This document shows, in pieces, positions 12,908 to 26,120 of a stretch of 64,000 nt of DNA; the first letter of the stretch is position 1; each line of letters begins with the position of its first letter. Where the stretch lies: NCBI GenBank assembly GCA_034008185.1, contig CM067089.1, forward strand, positions 25,223,713 to 25,287,712. The letters run 5' to 3'. This DNA is from Gorsachius magnificus (lineage: Eukaryota; Chordata; Aves; Pelecaniformes; Ardeidae). A model generated the notes under the pieces. The model saw nothing but the letters and a program-made list of their open reading frames with translations. It was not told the origin of the DNA and made no database searches. A program made the position numbers and the translations under genes.

Positions 12908-15900
12908 GTAAGTCGGGTAGTTTTGAATCATGCTGGTCGCTTCCAGTCTAGTAATATTGGTGCAGCTGTGGCAACTCTCCTTAATTCTTTTTTCTAATGC
13001 TTGTGTGATAAAAAGTAGCTGGAATAGTCATGTGGCTCTTATGAATTAAACCTTTGTCCTGGTAGCACTTTTTGCTTCTGTGTAACAGGGTTGAGTATGC
13101 TGTTTCTCTAAATAGCATGCCATGTCCACAGAAGTGTTTCACGTATCTTTGAGCAGTATGAATTCACTGGATGGACTCTGCTAGATCATTTTCTGGAGTT
13201 CATGACAGAAGGTTGACTAGAATTCTGTGGAGGTATAATCCTAAAATAAATTTGGAGAGTACTTAAAACAAGAAAATTTTGGACTCAAAAATACACATGT
13301 TATTTGGGATAAGTGTGAAAAGAATTATCTAAAGTTGTTTTTTGGGTGAGTTTTGAACAAAATTACTTTAAAAGAAAATATTGGGGAAATTACGATTTAA
13401 ACATGTAACACTCATTTAACTCTAATGGGGAAGGGGTAGATATGAGGGCTGCAAAGTATTGATTTTATTTGTGAAAATGGTAGTTGATATAGCTAAACTT
13501 ACCTGTATTTCATCAGTAGGATACTTTTTTTTTTTTCAGTAAAGAATTATGAGGTGTCACTAGAATGTTTGAATATTATTCGTGTTAAAGCAGTGTAAGT
13601 TTATCGTGATTTGCTTTGCGGTTTGCTTTGTGGTATTTGATTTAAAAGCTCCATGTAATTCTATTTCCTATCTAAACTCTGTAAGCTGAAGTCCCAACTG
13701 TGTATGTGAACTGACAGGGGAAAATTGCAAGATTCTCATCATGCATAGGGTGATTTTTCCCAAATTTAAACATGGAATCAATAATATAATGGTACCTAGC
13801 GGTCTGTATTTCTGGCCTTCTGCATCAATCAGTAATTGTATTCCAAATAGCATATAATTTCTGTAAATCAATGCACATTTTAGTTATTGACATAGTGATG
13901 ACATCTACATGTAAAGTAGGAAAAAAAATCTGTCTCTGCAGAAACCAATTCAATCCCTCTTAAATCAAACAAAGTTTGGGATGGATTAAATGATGTAAAC
14001 AATTTCCTGGAAATAATTCTTAAAAGCTTTGCCCAAAAGTGGTTTGACTAATCTGGTGTGCGACCTTTTTGCATGTTTTGATGTGTTGGATCAATCCAAT
14101 TCTTACAGTGATGGAAAGATTATTTTTTACAAGAGAAGTAAACTTAGTAGCATTTAAGTGTGCTTTTAAGTGTTGCAGTGAATTCTGATTCATACATTAG
14201 TTATGTAATGTTCTTGCAAAACCACTGAAAAATGCCCACTTTCACCACTAAAAAAATTTCTTCATTGTTTTTATTTTTTTTCCTTTTTGCCCTTAATAAC
14301 CATAAATAAGGCTGACTACTCTGGATTGTATTACTATGTAAAAGCTATTTTAAAACATCTAACCATCTGCTTAATGGCTGGTAATACGTTTCTAATGGTC
14401 ACTCTTGATAAGATTCTTTCAATTTGCTAAAGTAATAGTAATCAAACAGCCAAGCACATTCTACAGTGATGTGGCTGAGATTGTTCACCACTTTCCTATC
14501 AGCAAAAGGGTTGTTACGGTCTTTCATAGAAAAAGAATAGCAGCTTTGGAAGTTTTCTGTTTAAAAAGCTATTTTCTGGATGAGAAATATGGATCTGAAA
14601 TGTGAATTTATCAGATGTTATACAAATGGATAGTTTTCAGTGTTTACATGCCCAGGTGTTGTGGTGACTGTGGTTTTAACGGGTCAGTTTAATTAATAAT
14701 TATCCTTTTTTTTCCTGGATGATATATACTGAATTGCTGTCATCTAGGGCCTTGCATTCTTTTGTGTGATCCTGGCAGCTGGTGACGGCTCTGCAAATTA
14801 TGAGTTTCTTGGCTTAAAGCAGACTAAATTGCAGACAAAACAAGCTATCAGCTGAGTAAATACTGCACCTCTGTTTGGCTTCAGTGAGAAGAAGGAGATT
14901 AGCGTGAGTACTTAGTGTTCATAATTACTAGTAAGAGGCAAATAGTAGGCTCAGGCTGACTGGAGATTGTTCCATTATATCCAATTAACACCCACTTGAT
15001 TATTGTTAATTACTTGTGTTGGATGACAGAGGAGTAAAGATGTCATACTTCAAACATACAAATACCATCTGGGTCATCAGTATGCTGACACTGATAATAT
15101 CGTGCTCAGTCTCAGATGCTACTAGGTATTTTCTCTGCATAGTTTTTAGACTTCACTGCTTTTATTACTGCTTAAAATTCTCCTTAAATACACTGTCTAA
15201 ATAAAGAATTTTTTTCTTAAAAAAAAAAAAAAGAAAAAACCCGATATTTTTCCTATTGAGTGCTTCAGGATAAAAAAACTCTCCCAACAATACAAGACTT
15301 CTGTCAACAATAATTTTTTTTGTAAAGGCCTTTTTAGAAGGTAACCAGCTGAGGTTGAGACTCAGAATATGTGGTGGACATGGGTAGAATGTAATGTGTT
15401 TCTTATTCCAGTGTCAGAGTTAGGATTTTCAAATTTAATATGTTGGGATGCCCAACTCCCTTAGACTTCTTCAAAACCTGAATAGTTCAAATATAGTGAC
15501 GTACATAAATATTATTGTCACTTTTCTTGGTTACTGGTAATGCATTGTAATAAATGACTGAAACTAATATCCCAAAAAGGTGAGTTCCCCAAGTGCAATG
15601 AGTTAATGAAGACCTTTCTCATTTTACGTTGTAATATATATTTAAACAGTAAAGGAACAGGCATTAGAAAGTCTATTGAAATAAGGTATTCCAAAGTATA
15701 TTTAAAGATTTAAACAGGGAATTGAATATCTTGACTAGTCATTTGGAATCTATAATGTTAAAATAGTCTCCTTTTAAAGGGCATTCACAGCATTAAAAAT
15801 CACCTTCCAAATACTGTAAATATATATATTTTATAATGAACAGATATCAGTGAAATGGAATATTGTCATAGGATAATAGGTTCTGGCTGATGAATGCTGA

Positions 15901-18900
15901 AGCAGAGCCAAAATGCTAAATTTTAAGGTATGAGACATTGATCCTGTGACAATCTTTTATTACAACTTACTTTTATTTCTCTGATGCCACCTGGCCAATG
16001 TGGATACCATCATCTTGTCTGAGTGGGACAGTTAGAATCATAGCATGTAGGAAACTGTACCTATCTAGAAGCTTCATATTATGTTGTGCTGCTACTTAGA
16101 GGATCACAAAAGGAATAGCTGTCAGGCTCGCTTCTTTCTTTTGCGAAATAATTTCTGCCACTCAAGATGAAGAAATAAATTATCAACATTGGGTCTGTGA
16201 AGTGATGGGGAATGATTTGGCATACATATAAAATAATAAGCAGCATTTAAAGATATGCTATCCAGCTTTATAATGTACCAAAGAAATGGATAGGACAGCA
16301 CATTTTTGTATTATTCTTGTTAGCAATGCTGTACTATCCTTTTGTGAACTTTTTCTTGGGTTTTGTTTTAGTGTTTTTTAGTATGTCAAGTGACAGTCAT
16401 TCCTCCACTTTAATTTACTGAATGTTCATTTCTGACCTTGTATAAAACCAAACTATATTTATCTATATTCTTGCAATAAATAGACTGAATTTGCAGGCGA
16501 GAAAGGTAATGTCAAAATCTCCTGAAATTCACTGTTTTTAACAGAACAAAGCATGGTGAATTGGGTAGTTCCTCCTGCTATTTTCAGGTGTTCTTTATGG
16601 GAGTGCTTAGGAAGTTTTACTTGATTTAACTTAGACATAAGTAATTCTCAATTCAGAGCAATGGTTTAGAACTTGACTGAATGTCCTTTTTGTGAAGTAA
16701 TTATCCCAATTTCCTTGCTAAATGTTATTTTATGCATTATGTTTAATAGCCTCTTTTTCTTTGGTATGGTAGAATAGTGATAGCATCTTCTATCACTTAG
16801 GGACAGAATATATCCTCTGTTTGGTTCATTCATAGCTTAGCATTCAAGCATTAGAGCAATGTTTTTTTCCTGCATGTCTTCACCACTGATATATTAGAAC
16901 AAACTATGTGTAAGCTCTCTAACTCGGTGAGGTTTTTTGCCTCCATGTCCTATAGATACTTTAGATGGCAAGATATACTGTGTTCTTGTGCCTCTTTGGA
17001 TGATGTTGTGTCCACTGCCTGTATAGGGATATTAGGGACTTTGTGAATAACCAAAGTTGCTTTTATGCAATACTAGCTTTGCAGTACTTAAAAATCATGT
17101 CCATCTAGGATACTTTTCTGATTATGTTCATAAATGCTTGGGAGGCACACTGTGTATCTTTGAGTACATGAACGTATAGGTAGGAAGTACCATTCAGTTT
17201 TTTGTGACAACTTGAGGTGTATTTTTTTTGCAATACCACATATGTTGTTTTAGTAGTGCAACATTCTTTCAGGATCCTAATTTCCTATAATGAAGAGCAT
17301 CCCATGCTTCCTTGAGATTTAACTTTCCTGGTAGGTTTTTGATGGAGATCTGGTAACTCAGGGGTGCAGTAATAGATACTGTTCCTATCTTAATCTTGTA
17401 CTAGAAATCATTCCCCTGGCTCATACACTCATGACCAAGAAAGCAGTCAGTTGATGGGTGAGCAGATTTTTCCATGCCCTAGCTGTTTAGTACTATTTTG
17501 GTTATGAGACAAAGCTGAAAGCTAAGATAATCACACTTCATTGTGTATTTTAAGGTATAGACAATCTGTGAATCTTGCCTTAGCAAAATACTGCCGAGAG
17601 ACAAACTCGCTCTCTTCACTGCTGTGCTGACTGGAGCCCTGACACAAGAGTATAAGCATATATTGTATACATTCTATTAGTCAGTAGTGTATTAAATTGT
17701 CAGGGTTCTTAATATCAAGCCATACTTCTTTATTGTTTGTTGGTGTCCAGATTCTAAACCTGTCTGTTTAATTTCTTGGAAAATGTTTCCCTAAGTTTCT
17801 TGGTGTGTTGAGTCACAAACAAGGACATTGTGGCATGGACTATGCTTTCTGATTCATCTCTCAGTGGATTTGCTTTGCATTATGTGTTTCCTTCTGCTTT
17901 CTTCTATGATATAAATATGGTTTTAATGCTTCTTTGCTCAATTGTTTTTATGAGAAACAAAATTAAAGAAAAAGCAATGTTTTTTACAAAGTTTGAGTTT
18001 AGTAATGGGTTAACGTGTCTTAAATTCTAGGAATTAAAGCTTTGCAGTAGAAAAATTGAAATGTATTAATCCTGTAGCAAATTGAACAGTGTTACAGTAA
18101 ATGTAAAGGAATTCTTATCATGATTAATACTGCATTGAGACTCAGAGAGGTTGCGTCTGCCAGGAAGTTGAAAGAACTTTTAAGCAGAATATGTCTTACC
18201 TTATGAAGGGGGATTGAAATTATATTTAATCTTTGCAGTGAGTGTATTCTATTATAATAATTAATTATTTTTGAATAGTGGCAGGCATGATCACACTTTA
18301 TACTCTTACATCACCTGGAGAGGAGACAATATGGCAGCGATCATGAAGACAAAGAACAGACGTGCAGTTCCATGTCACTGCCCACTTCATGGGACATGGC
18401 ACCAACAGCTAGCGTGTTTCTGTGATTAGACTTCAGCCCCGTGTATTGGAATCCTGTTGTAATTTAAAAAATGGTTTTTGAACCTTTTTTTCTCTGACCA
18501 TACACTCCGGAGGAAAGATTTTACTACGATGGACTCAAAAACTTAAATCTCTGTCCTTTGCTTGGCTGCCGCTTAAATTCATGACAGACATTCCAAATCT
18601 AAGACAAATAAGATTCCTGCCCTTATCAGGTATTTTCAGAGAGGATTTTTAAGAAGTACAAATTCTTGACAGAAAATATTCATATTGAAACACGGGAGTT
18701 TTAAATTCCACCCTAAGAAATCTGAAAAAGATTGGTTTAATGTTACCTCTGGTCAGGTAGGCTGTACATGGAGATGGGTGATGTGTGGAAAATCTCTTCC
18801 CTCTTGCCTTTTGTTTGTATTTGTTGGATGTAAGAGTAGTTTACTTGTTTTCATTACCTGAATCTTGGAAATTAGAAAAAATTATTTTCTTTAAAGTAAA

Positions 18901-21900
18901 TATTCTTGACTTCAGTACTTTCTAAACCTATTGAATCACTATTTGCTTAGAATACTAAGAAAAATTATGTATAAAATTACTCACTCATTTGTTAATACTA
19001 TAAATAGTTTTCAAAAGCTGAGACATCCTGGTTTTACTTGCATTGCATTCCTTTGCTTGCCATACTAAAGAGGCACGTGACTTGCAATAATTGACCTGGA
19101 TGCATCCACATCATGATTTGAAGATAAGCATGAGCTTCTTGAGCCTGGTTATGGAAGAAAACTTTCTACACTTTAAGATTTACTGGAAGCATCTTACCTG
19201 TGCAGGCAGCACAGTGCAGGTACCAGACCAAGGAGCCCTCCTAGGAGGCACAGCTTATTAGCTCAAGCTCTAACACTGATGTGGCCAAATGCTGAGGGAG
19301 CAGAGCAAGTTTATGATTGTAAAAACTGTGGGCAGAGGGGAAGCTTCTATCAGTCTCTGAAAATCCCTAGTCACACTGTCAGAGACAGGAACAGAAAAGC
19401 TCTCCTTACTTCTCTGTCTCTGCATTTAAAGATCAGGAAAACACCGTGTAATTGTTCTGTATTGCAAGTAGAACATCCTGAACATAGCTCTGAAGCTTCT
19501 GACATATATGGATTTAGTACCGATTTTTTAAATTTTTTTAAGTTAAGCAAAAACATTAATACTTTATTGAAAAGTTCTTATTTTTATATATCCATTGCTG
19601 CATGCATGCAGTTTATTTGGAGCAATCCTTAAATTAGGACTTAATCATCTGGGGGAAGACGACATGGGTTTAACATTGTCACATCTTTCATCATTATTGC
19701 TTCTTTCTTAAATAATATAATTTGTGACAAATGTGAACATTAATTACAGTTAACAAAGCAATGTAACATGAAGTGTTCGTATTTTAAAAAACATCCAATC
19801 AGTGAGATTACATCTTGCACCAAGCTTTAAGTCAAAGTTCAAAAGTCAGAAATCAAATACCATCAGTTATCAAATTATGTTAATGGTTCTAATGAAAGCT
19901 TCTGGTATTTTGCTCAACACTGTGTTGCTATTATGGTAACTAATAGGACAAGAAAAGCTGATGGCCATGAAAAAATTAAAACTGACTGTTAGAGTTTGGG
20001 TTTGTTTTTATAATTGACAGTCTGTTAGTCACCCTGAGTTTCCACGTGGTGCACTCAGCTTTTTCATCAGGCATAAGAAGGGTATAAACTATATTTTATA
20101 ACCATTTTAGCATACTACACCTCCCCATCCTTAAAAAACACTTTCACATAATAATTTTGAGTTGCAAACCAACAAGGTAAAGAAAATGAAAAGCTTTTTT
20201 TTCCGAGATATTTTTATGTAAAACTCTGAAACATTTCCTAGACATGTTGACCTGAAATCTCTGTATTGTTTACAGAGTTGACAAAGGAATAGTTGGTCAC
20301 AACTTCAGTTATATTAATTTTACTTTGTAATTACACCATTTATAAGGTATGACTGCAGGGAGCAAGCACAGGTATCTAGCAGGGATGTGATCGGAAGCCC
20401 ACTCACTAAGCACAATGAAATCCAAATCTGAATCAATGAATGCCAAGTTTACAAATTATTGTTTTGTAATGCAAAATGGAGCAGATCAAAACCTGAGCAT
20501 TTTGAAGACCAGGTATAAAGAGTAGATATTTAATGTATTGGAGTTTTAATTGTTTTAAATTCATGAATGAATTGCTGGGACATCAGACCTTTGGTTATTG
20601 TCCATGAGCAACAAGTTGGGACCTATGGAAATTGCTGTTTCTAGCTGAGTCAGTGCTAGGGAGTGTTGTGCTGGTTTAAGTAATTGAGCAGACATTTCAA
20701 CATCTCACTGTCATTGTGGTATGGCACTACTTAAAGCTGTCCAAAAAAAAAAACCACAGAAAGAGAACTGGTTTTGACATCAGAGAGACTCGCATCCAGC
20801 TTTTGCAACTCACACTGAAATTTTGTCTTTGAAAAAGTTGAGAAGATGTCTACTTCTTGACCAGTGTTGTCCTGTTATAGGCAACTCCTTTTCAATAAGC
20901 AGCTAAAACAGAATTGAAGTTTCACTTCTCAAAACTATTCCTGTAATTTCTTTGCTGCTGTGTTAATGAACAACCAACCAAAAAAAATGTGATTGTCAGG
21001 ACATATTTGAAAAATGGTGTAAATTATACCTACAGTAGTTGTGCTCAGAAATTCTGTAATAGATGGAACTTGACCTGTGAAAAGACCATTGACTGATTCA
21101 TCCTTTGTCCAAGATCTAGGCTCTCAGTAGTAGGACAGTTCATTCCTTTAGGTACTTTAACTAGCTTTTATTTTTCAGAAGAGGCAAAATAATGTCCAGA
21201 TATCAACATATAAACAATGCTACAAGTGAAGAGAATAAAGCATTTTGTTTACTTAGAGGCAAAACTATGTACAAAAGATGACTAGAGTAATTTAGCAAGG
21301 GCAAGTTTTTTACTGCTCTGCTATACAGTAATATAGCCAATCGTAATTAGCATGGTGATTACCTGAATACATCAAGCATAGATGATGTCAGTGTTTGGGA
21401 CTTGAAATTATTGAGTCAGATTTATTTTGCTGTATATTGACTTGATGGTTTGAATTCTGCCACAGAGAAATTCAAATAATTCTGAACCATGTTGTATACT
21501 AATATGGTTCAGTATTAGATGAAACTTTCCAAAGTTTCCTAAGAAATCTTGAAGGATTAATTTTATTAAAATAGGACTCCCTTTTTTTTGATGGCTTTGA
21601 AGGACCGACTCTGAATTTCCTTGACTAAAATTATTTCATAATGTTTTGTGAAGTAAATTATAACGTTTGTTTAAAGATCCGTAAGTGTCTCGACAAACTT
21701 GCATGTTTTAATTCACACTCTTTAATTACTGATGGGAATTTGAGCATTGACAATGTGTTAGTAGTTAACAGATGCTAGATTAAAGAAGAGATGTAAGCTC
21801 TTTTACCTTTATAAAGCCCAAAATCTGAAGTTGTAATGCAAAATAATGTAAAAATAGAGAAGATTCAAGGTACTGGCAGTACAGCATAGATAGATAACAA

Positions 21901-23872
21901 TTATTTAAACTGACAAGCACCCAATTTTGAGAGAAGCAATGATTTAATCGGGCCCAGATATCAAGATACTTCCATGTAAACATGCTAAGAGACTTTTCAA
22001 GTCTGAGAAATATATTAAAGCCAATTAAAGAAGAGAGCACTCCTGATGATATTAAGGAATTTTTACAGGTGGAAATGAGATTGGAAAGTATGTGCGTTGG
22101 TTGTGTGATGTGGAATTGGGGATGAGTGGGAGGAAGTACATAGATAGTAGGCAAAATAAGCAAGCCAGCTTCTGAGGACTGAAGAGTTTCCGTGTAACTA
22201 TCATATTTCTTTCAAATTATACCTACACCTAATCATGTTCAGTCACTAAATTTTGACATTGGTGGCCATTAGGGTTTGAATTTCTTCTGTTCTTGGAAGC
22301 AACCTGTCTATATATGCACGGGGCTGCAGAGAATGCTGAGAAATGGCCCTTGAATGATAAGCAATCCCCATCTTCACCTCTTATGAATATTTCCTTCTGT
22401 TAACTCATCTGTCTGCCAAGATGATGAACTCTGAGTGTATTTAGCCTATAGTCAGTGCTATGCAATTTGTGTCTCGGGCATCCTACTTATATTTTCTTCA
22501 CCTGGCCTTGTGTGAGATACCTGAGTTTGGACAGCCCTTTGCAAAAAGTAGATTGCAGGGATTTCCTTTTACATGTAGAAGTTTCTCTGTGTCTTGTGCT
22601 ATACCTCGGATAACATTGATGGAGTTCCAGTCATTGAATACAGAAAACAACCCTTTGCTCACTACCTTCATACTTAAGTATGGTGGAAGGACAGTGTGCT
22701 ATTTTGATACCTCTCCCAGGATTTTTTAATTAGAAAAGGTGCTGTAAATATTTCTAAAATAGAGGCAGGAGGAGCCCATTGGCAAAAAGGAGAGAAAACG
22801 ACAGTGAGTTTCTTGATTTTTCTTTTTGTAATACTGGGAGTGAGTAAATTACCTTGGACTTCCCCAACTCTGACAGACAGGGGTGCTTTGGAGTTTAGAA
22901 GCGGAGAAATCCTCTTTTAATAATTTTGAACCTGGAAGATAAAGCAAGCATGATTCCTGAAAAAAGTGATCAGTATGGAAAATCTATATACAGAAACTTT
23001 TGAGTGTGTGCAATGCAGATGTTTAAGACATACATTTTGATCTCTCTATGACGATGATCTGACCATAAATTCACTTGTTGCAGTCCAGAGTGATATTCTT
23101 GTAATGGTTGATCAGTGCAGATGGTAAAAGCTGCAGGAAGTTAACAAGAGCCTTAAAGTTAATGAATAAAGTTCACTGTGTATAAAGTGATGGGACCCCA
23201 GATTATCTGGAAGAGGAGACAGAAGTAGCACCTTCTCATTTCAAAAAGTAATTAATAGCTGAAGACATGAAAATTGGAGCATGCTACTGTCAGTAGGGTC
23301 ACTGAAACCTCAGCCTATCTTTCTGAAATTCAATATCAAAACAAACATGAGGCCAGTTCTGGTGTGAGCTCTTAAACTTTAATGCCAGGTGTACAATACC
23401 ACTATATTTTGCTCTGAACACAGTGTAAGCAAAGCTGTATTCTTAAAGCTTTGTTGACTGCACTAGTTGTTTTGGGGTTTTGTCTGTCAAAAAAACATCG
23501 CAAAACTGCAGTCAAAAACTGTAAGGGAATCTTCAACTGCATTAAATACTTTTTGTTTCTAACGTATTTAATAAATGCAGGGAGATGTGTGCACATCTGG
23601 GTACAAAAATATACCAAGTTTATTTCATCCACTGTTTACCGAAACAGAAACTGATAAATAATACTTTCACATTTTTGTTGTGTTTTATTTCTGCCACACC
23701 AGGGGCTCAAAAAATGAATGTGTCAGTAAAGGATTTGACAGTGTGTTACGACAGTCATCAATCCAGCAAGCCCTGTAGCCATAAATAAGCTTCATACAGT
23801 GCCACACTAAAGAGGGCAGTTTTTCTTCTGCAGGACATTGAAAATGTCATGGCAAGGGAATTGTTTGTCCCT

Positions 23873-23886
23873 GTCGCCACGACAAC
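23873..23886 (+). promoter_or_regulatory. RFX X-box-like motif
   Basis: GTCGCCACGACAAC fits the bipartite X-box pattern GTNRCC, 2-bp spacer, RGYAAC with one mismatch (A in place of G in the right half). RFX factors bind such sites at ciliary and other genes. Binding here is inference. Confidence 0.3.
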
Positions 23887-24076
23887 GCCACCAGCACTTA
23901 TCATTAACTTTCACACCAAGATTTTAATCAGCAGTCTTTGTGGCGTAAGACCGAGCCAACATCAGCCCAAATTTTCGAAGCCGTTATTCTAATTATGACG
24001 AGAAGCTATAGATTGATGAGCTTAGTTTTCTGCAAGGACTGGTGGCAGTTAATTCCTGTGACCTGTGTGCCTCCAG

Positions 24077-24127
24077 TAGTCTCTTTTCGAGATGGAGTCT
24101 TGAAAGTTCGATTATTAGTGACAGGTT
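24077..24127 (+). other. Exon-like segment (51 nt) at the edge of the candidate regulatory element
   Basis: An acceptor (TGTGTGCCTCCAG) and a donor (GGTT|GTAAGTGAG) bracket a frame reading VSFRDGVLKVRLLVTG. Its phases (2 nt in, 1 nt left over) cannot be spliced between the exons at 12829 and 32865, which need phase 2 on both sides. If real it would belong to another transcript. It is more likely a decoy. Confidence 0.12.
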
Positions 24128-24213
24128 GTAAGTGAGAAGCAGCTTATCTCTCCAGAGAGTGTTGATAACTCGAGACAAGGTTTAACTAGGAAGTAGTGAG
24201 ACAGTAGATGGTG

Positions 24214-24236
24214 AAAAAAAAATGGGGGGGGGGGGG
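24214..24236 (+). repeat. A9 followed by G13 homopolymer
   Basis: Nine A, a T, then thirteen G. The G run could form a quadruplex with neighbours and is prone to sequencing length error. Confidence 0.8.
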
Positions 24237-24301
24237 AAGCACCTTCTCTATCTCTGGCAAGCACACTGTAATGAGAAAATACAGACAGCCACAATTTCGC
24301 A

Positions 24302-24340
24302 AGTTGTAAATTCTGGTAGCCTTCAGTTGTAAATTCTGGT
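24302..24340 (+). repeat. Two copies of a 16-bp direct repeat
   Basis: AGTTGTAAATTCTGGT occurs at 24302-24317 and 24325-24340, a 23-bp period. It is a small local tandem duplication, recent enough to be exact. Confidence 0.8.
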
Positions 24341-25801
24341 GGAGCCTGTTTCACTCAGCTATCTGATAATGTGTGAAAATATTTGTCCTGCTGCTTCTCC
24401 TGCATGAACACATAGCGCTTTTCAGCAAAAGCATTAAACATTCAGAGCCTTGGTATATGCAGTTCCATCAGGTTTGTAAGTCCCTGAAAAATGAGAAGAA
24501 ATATGACATTTCCCTATGTAAAAGTGAAAAAGAAAAAAATAGAAGTACTTACTGCCTCATTTTCATGTGTATTGAGACTGGCCAAACCAGTATTATCATT
24601 GCTGTTAATATTATTTATGTGCAAACAGTGTGCTCAGAGCTGTACAAGTCAAACAAGACAACATGTCCTTGCTCTGAGGGGCTTGTAATCTAAGTAGACA
24701 GACAATGCAAAATGCACTAGGAAAACCCAGAGGAGAATTATGTCTGAGTTTATTTCATTTATTTGTTCTCGGTGATGGGTAGGCAATGTTATTTTTGCTG
24801 ACTAGAATCTGTGTTTGCAGAAGGAGTGATGTCAGAAAGGTGAGGGCCCTGCATGTAGATTGAATGGGGAAATATGGGAGCAAAAATGTGCGAATGGTCT
24901 GCAGAAGGATTTATTAGTGGAGGAAAAAAAATTGTTGGGCCAGTTAAGCATCAGTATACTTCTTTCCAAGAGAATGGGGAGATGGAGAGGCAGAGTAGTT
25001 ATTGAGGATCATACAGTTAGGCAGTGGTAGAGCTGCAATGATATCTCAGTATTTAGTATTTACTATCTCTCTACCTGGAGATGGATGCTACTCTACTGAT
25101 TAATTGCCTTTTGTCTCTGACTTCTGTTAGGGATTAAGTAACTTGTGGAGCTGTGCCAACTAGGTAGAGAACTAATTCTGGGAGATCCCTGACTCCCTGC
25201 TATTTCTTCTCTTATTTGCACTGCATTTCTTAAAGCATTTTGGGGAAATGGATGTACAGGAATGAAATCCTGCTGAGCTGCGTGAAAGAGGTTTTCTTTC
25301 AAGTGGTCTGGAAACACTTGAGTTACTTCTAGGATCTCCAGGTCTCATTTAATCAGCAAGGCCATGGCAGATAGGTTCGTTAAGTGTGTTCAAAAAAATC
25401 ATGAGCATAGCTAGGTACTACAATGCCTAGGAGAGCAGGCAGAACAGTGGAGAAAAATAAAAGAACAGAGATATATGGGTGGCTTGAAGAAAAAGCAAGG
25501 ACTGCAAGAAGCACCCAAGCATGTTTACCATAATTAACAGTAGTAATGGAAATTGTCTGTTGTATCCCTGATTCTGCTGCTCATTGAATCAGAGATGTCA
25601 CTCTTCAGTGCTGAGTGCTGTAAATATGAAAGCTGTTGATCTCATTTGCTATGGGAATTAATAAAATGCTTCAGCTGAATTCCTAAACCTGCTTCCTAGT
25701 GGAAAAAGCAAAAGCTTTCAGTTTCTTTTAGTTTCCTCCTTTTCTCCCCAGTTGTTTCATTGCTATGGTTGGCAAGCTAATGGAAAAAGACACGGAGGCT
25801 C

Positions 25802-25817
25802 GACAATGTACATTGTC
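25802..25817. repeat. Perfect 16-bp palindrome
   Basis: GACAATGTACATTGTC is its own reverse complement, containing a TGTACA core. It lies just upstream of the solo LTR but outside it. It could be a dimer-type protein binding site or chance. Confidence 0.6.
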
Positions 25818-26115
25818 TTGAAGGTTCAGCAAATCATACAATGAAGGCTGTTCTTTTTAAAAAGGATTTTGAAAGATCCATCTGCTTTTGAAGGATGAAT
25901 AGTGTTCAAACTTGCTAGCAAACCAAATGAAAACAAGTTTTAAAAATCTTGAGTACAGAGTACTTTCTCTAATCTGTTGTATTGCCTATCTTGAGCTTTC
26001 AATAGGACTTTTGTCTGAAAGTGTTCCAGTCTTCACTGTGGCCAGATAGATATAAATTGCAGTTGGAGTGTGAGCACGTTTTCAATGTGGGTGCCATGTA
26101 GTTGTGCATAGCCTT

Positions 26116-26120
26116 CCCTA
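26116..26120. repeat. Left target-site duplication of the solo LTR (CCCTA)
   Basis: CCCTA abuts the TGT start of the LTR and is repeated exactly at its 3' end, as expected from retroviral integration. Confidence 0.8.

Larger units (their letters stand above)
23700..24130. promoter_or_regulatory. Candidate conserved non-coding regulatory element
   Basis: This block has a more balanced base composition than its AT-rich surroundings and is dense in motif-like words: an X-box-like GTCGCCACGACAAC, CCATAAATAAGC, CACTTATCATTAAC and GATTTTAATCAGCAG. It lacks simple repeats and has no good coding frame across its length. The texture resembles vertebrate developmental enhancers lodged in large introns. 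Conservation cannot be measured from a single sequence, so this is a pattern-based guess. Confidence 0.25.

Noticed and set aside
14894..14912. 19-nt microexon (EKKEIS) with a GTGAGTAC donor
   Set aside because: Ending in phase 0, it would break the frame into the 32865 exon. Too short to support alone.
19279..19632. 117-codon open frame on the plus strand
   Set aside because: No splice sites at suitable edges, no recognisable domain, and an unremarkable length for a chance frame in 64 kb.
21780..22163. 127-codon open frame on the minus strand
   Set aside because: Hydrophobic, low-information composition typical of AT-rich DNA, no splice context and no family resemblance.
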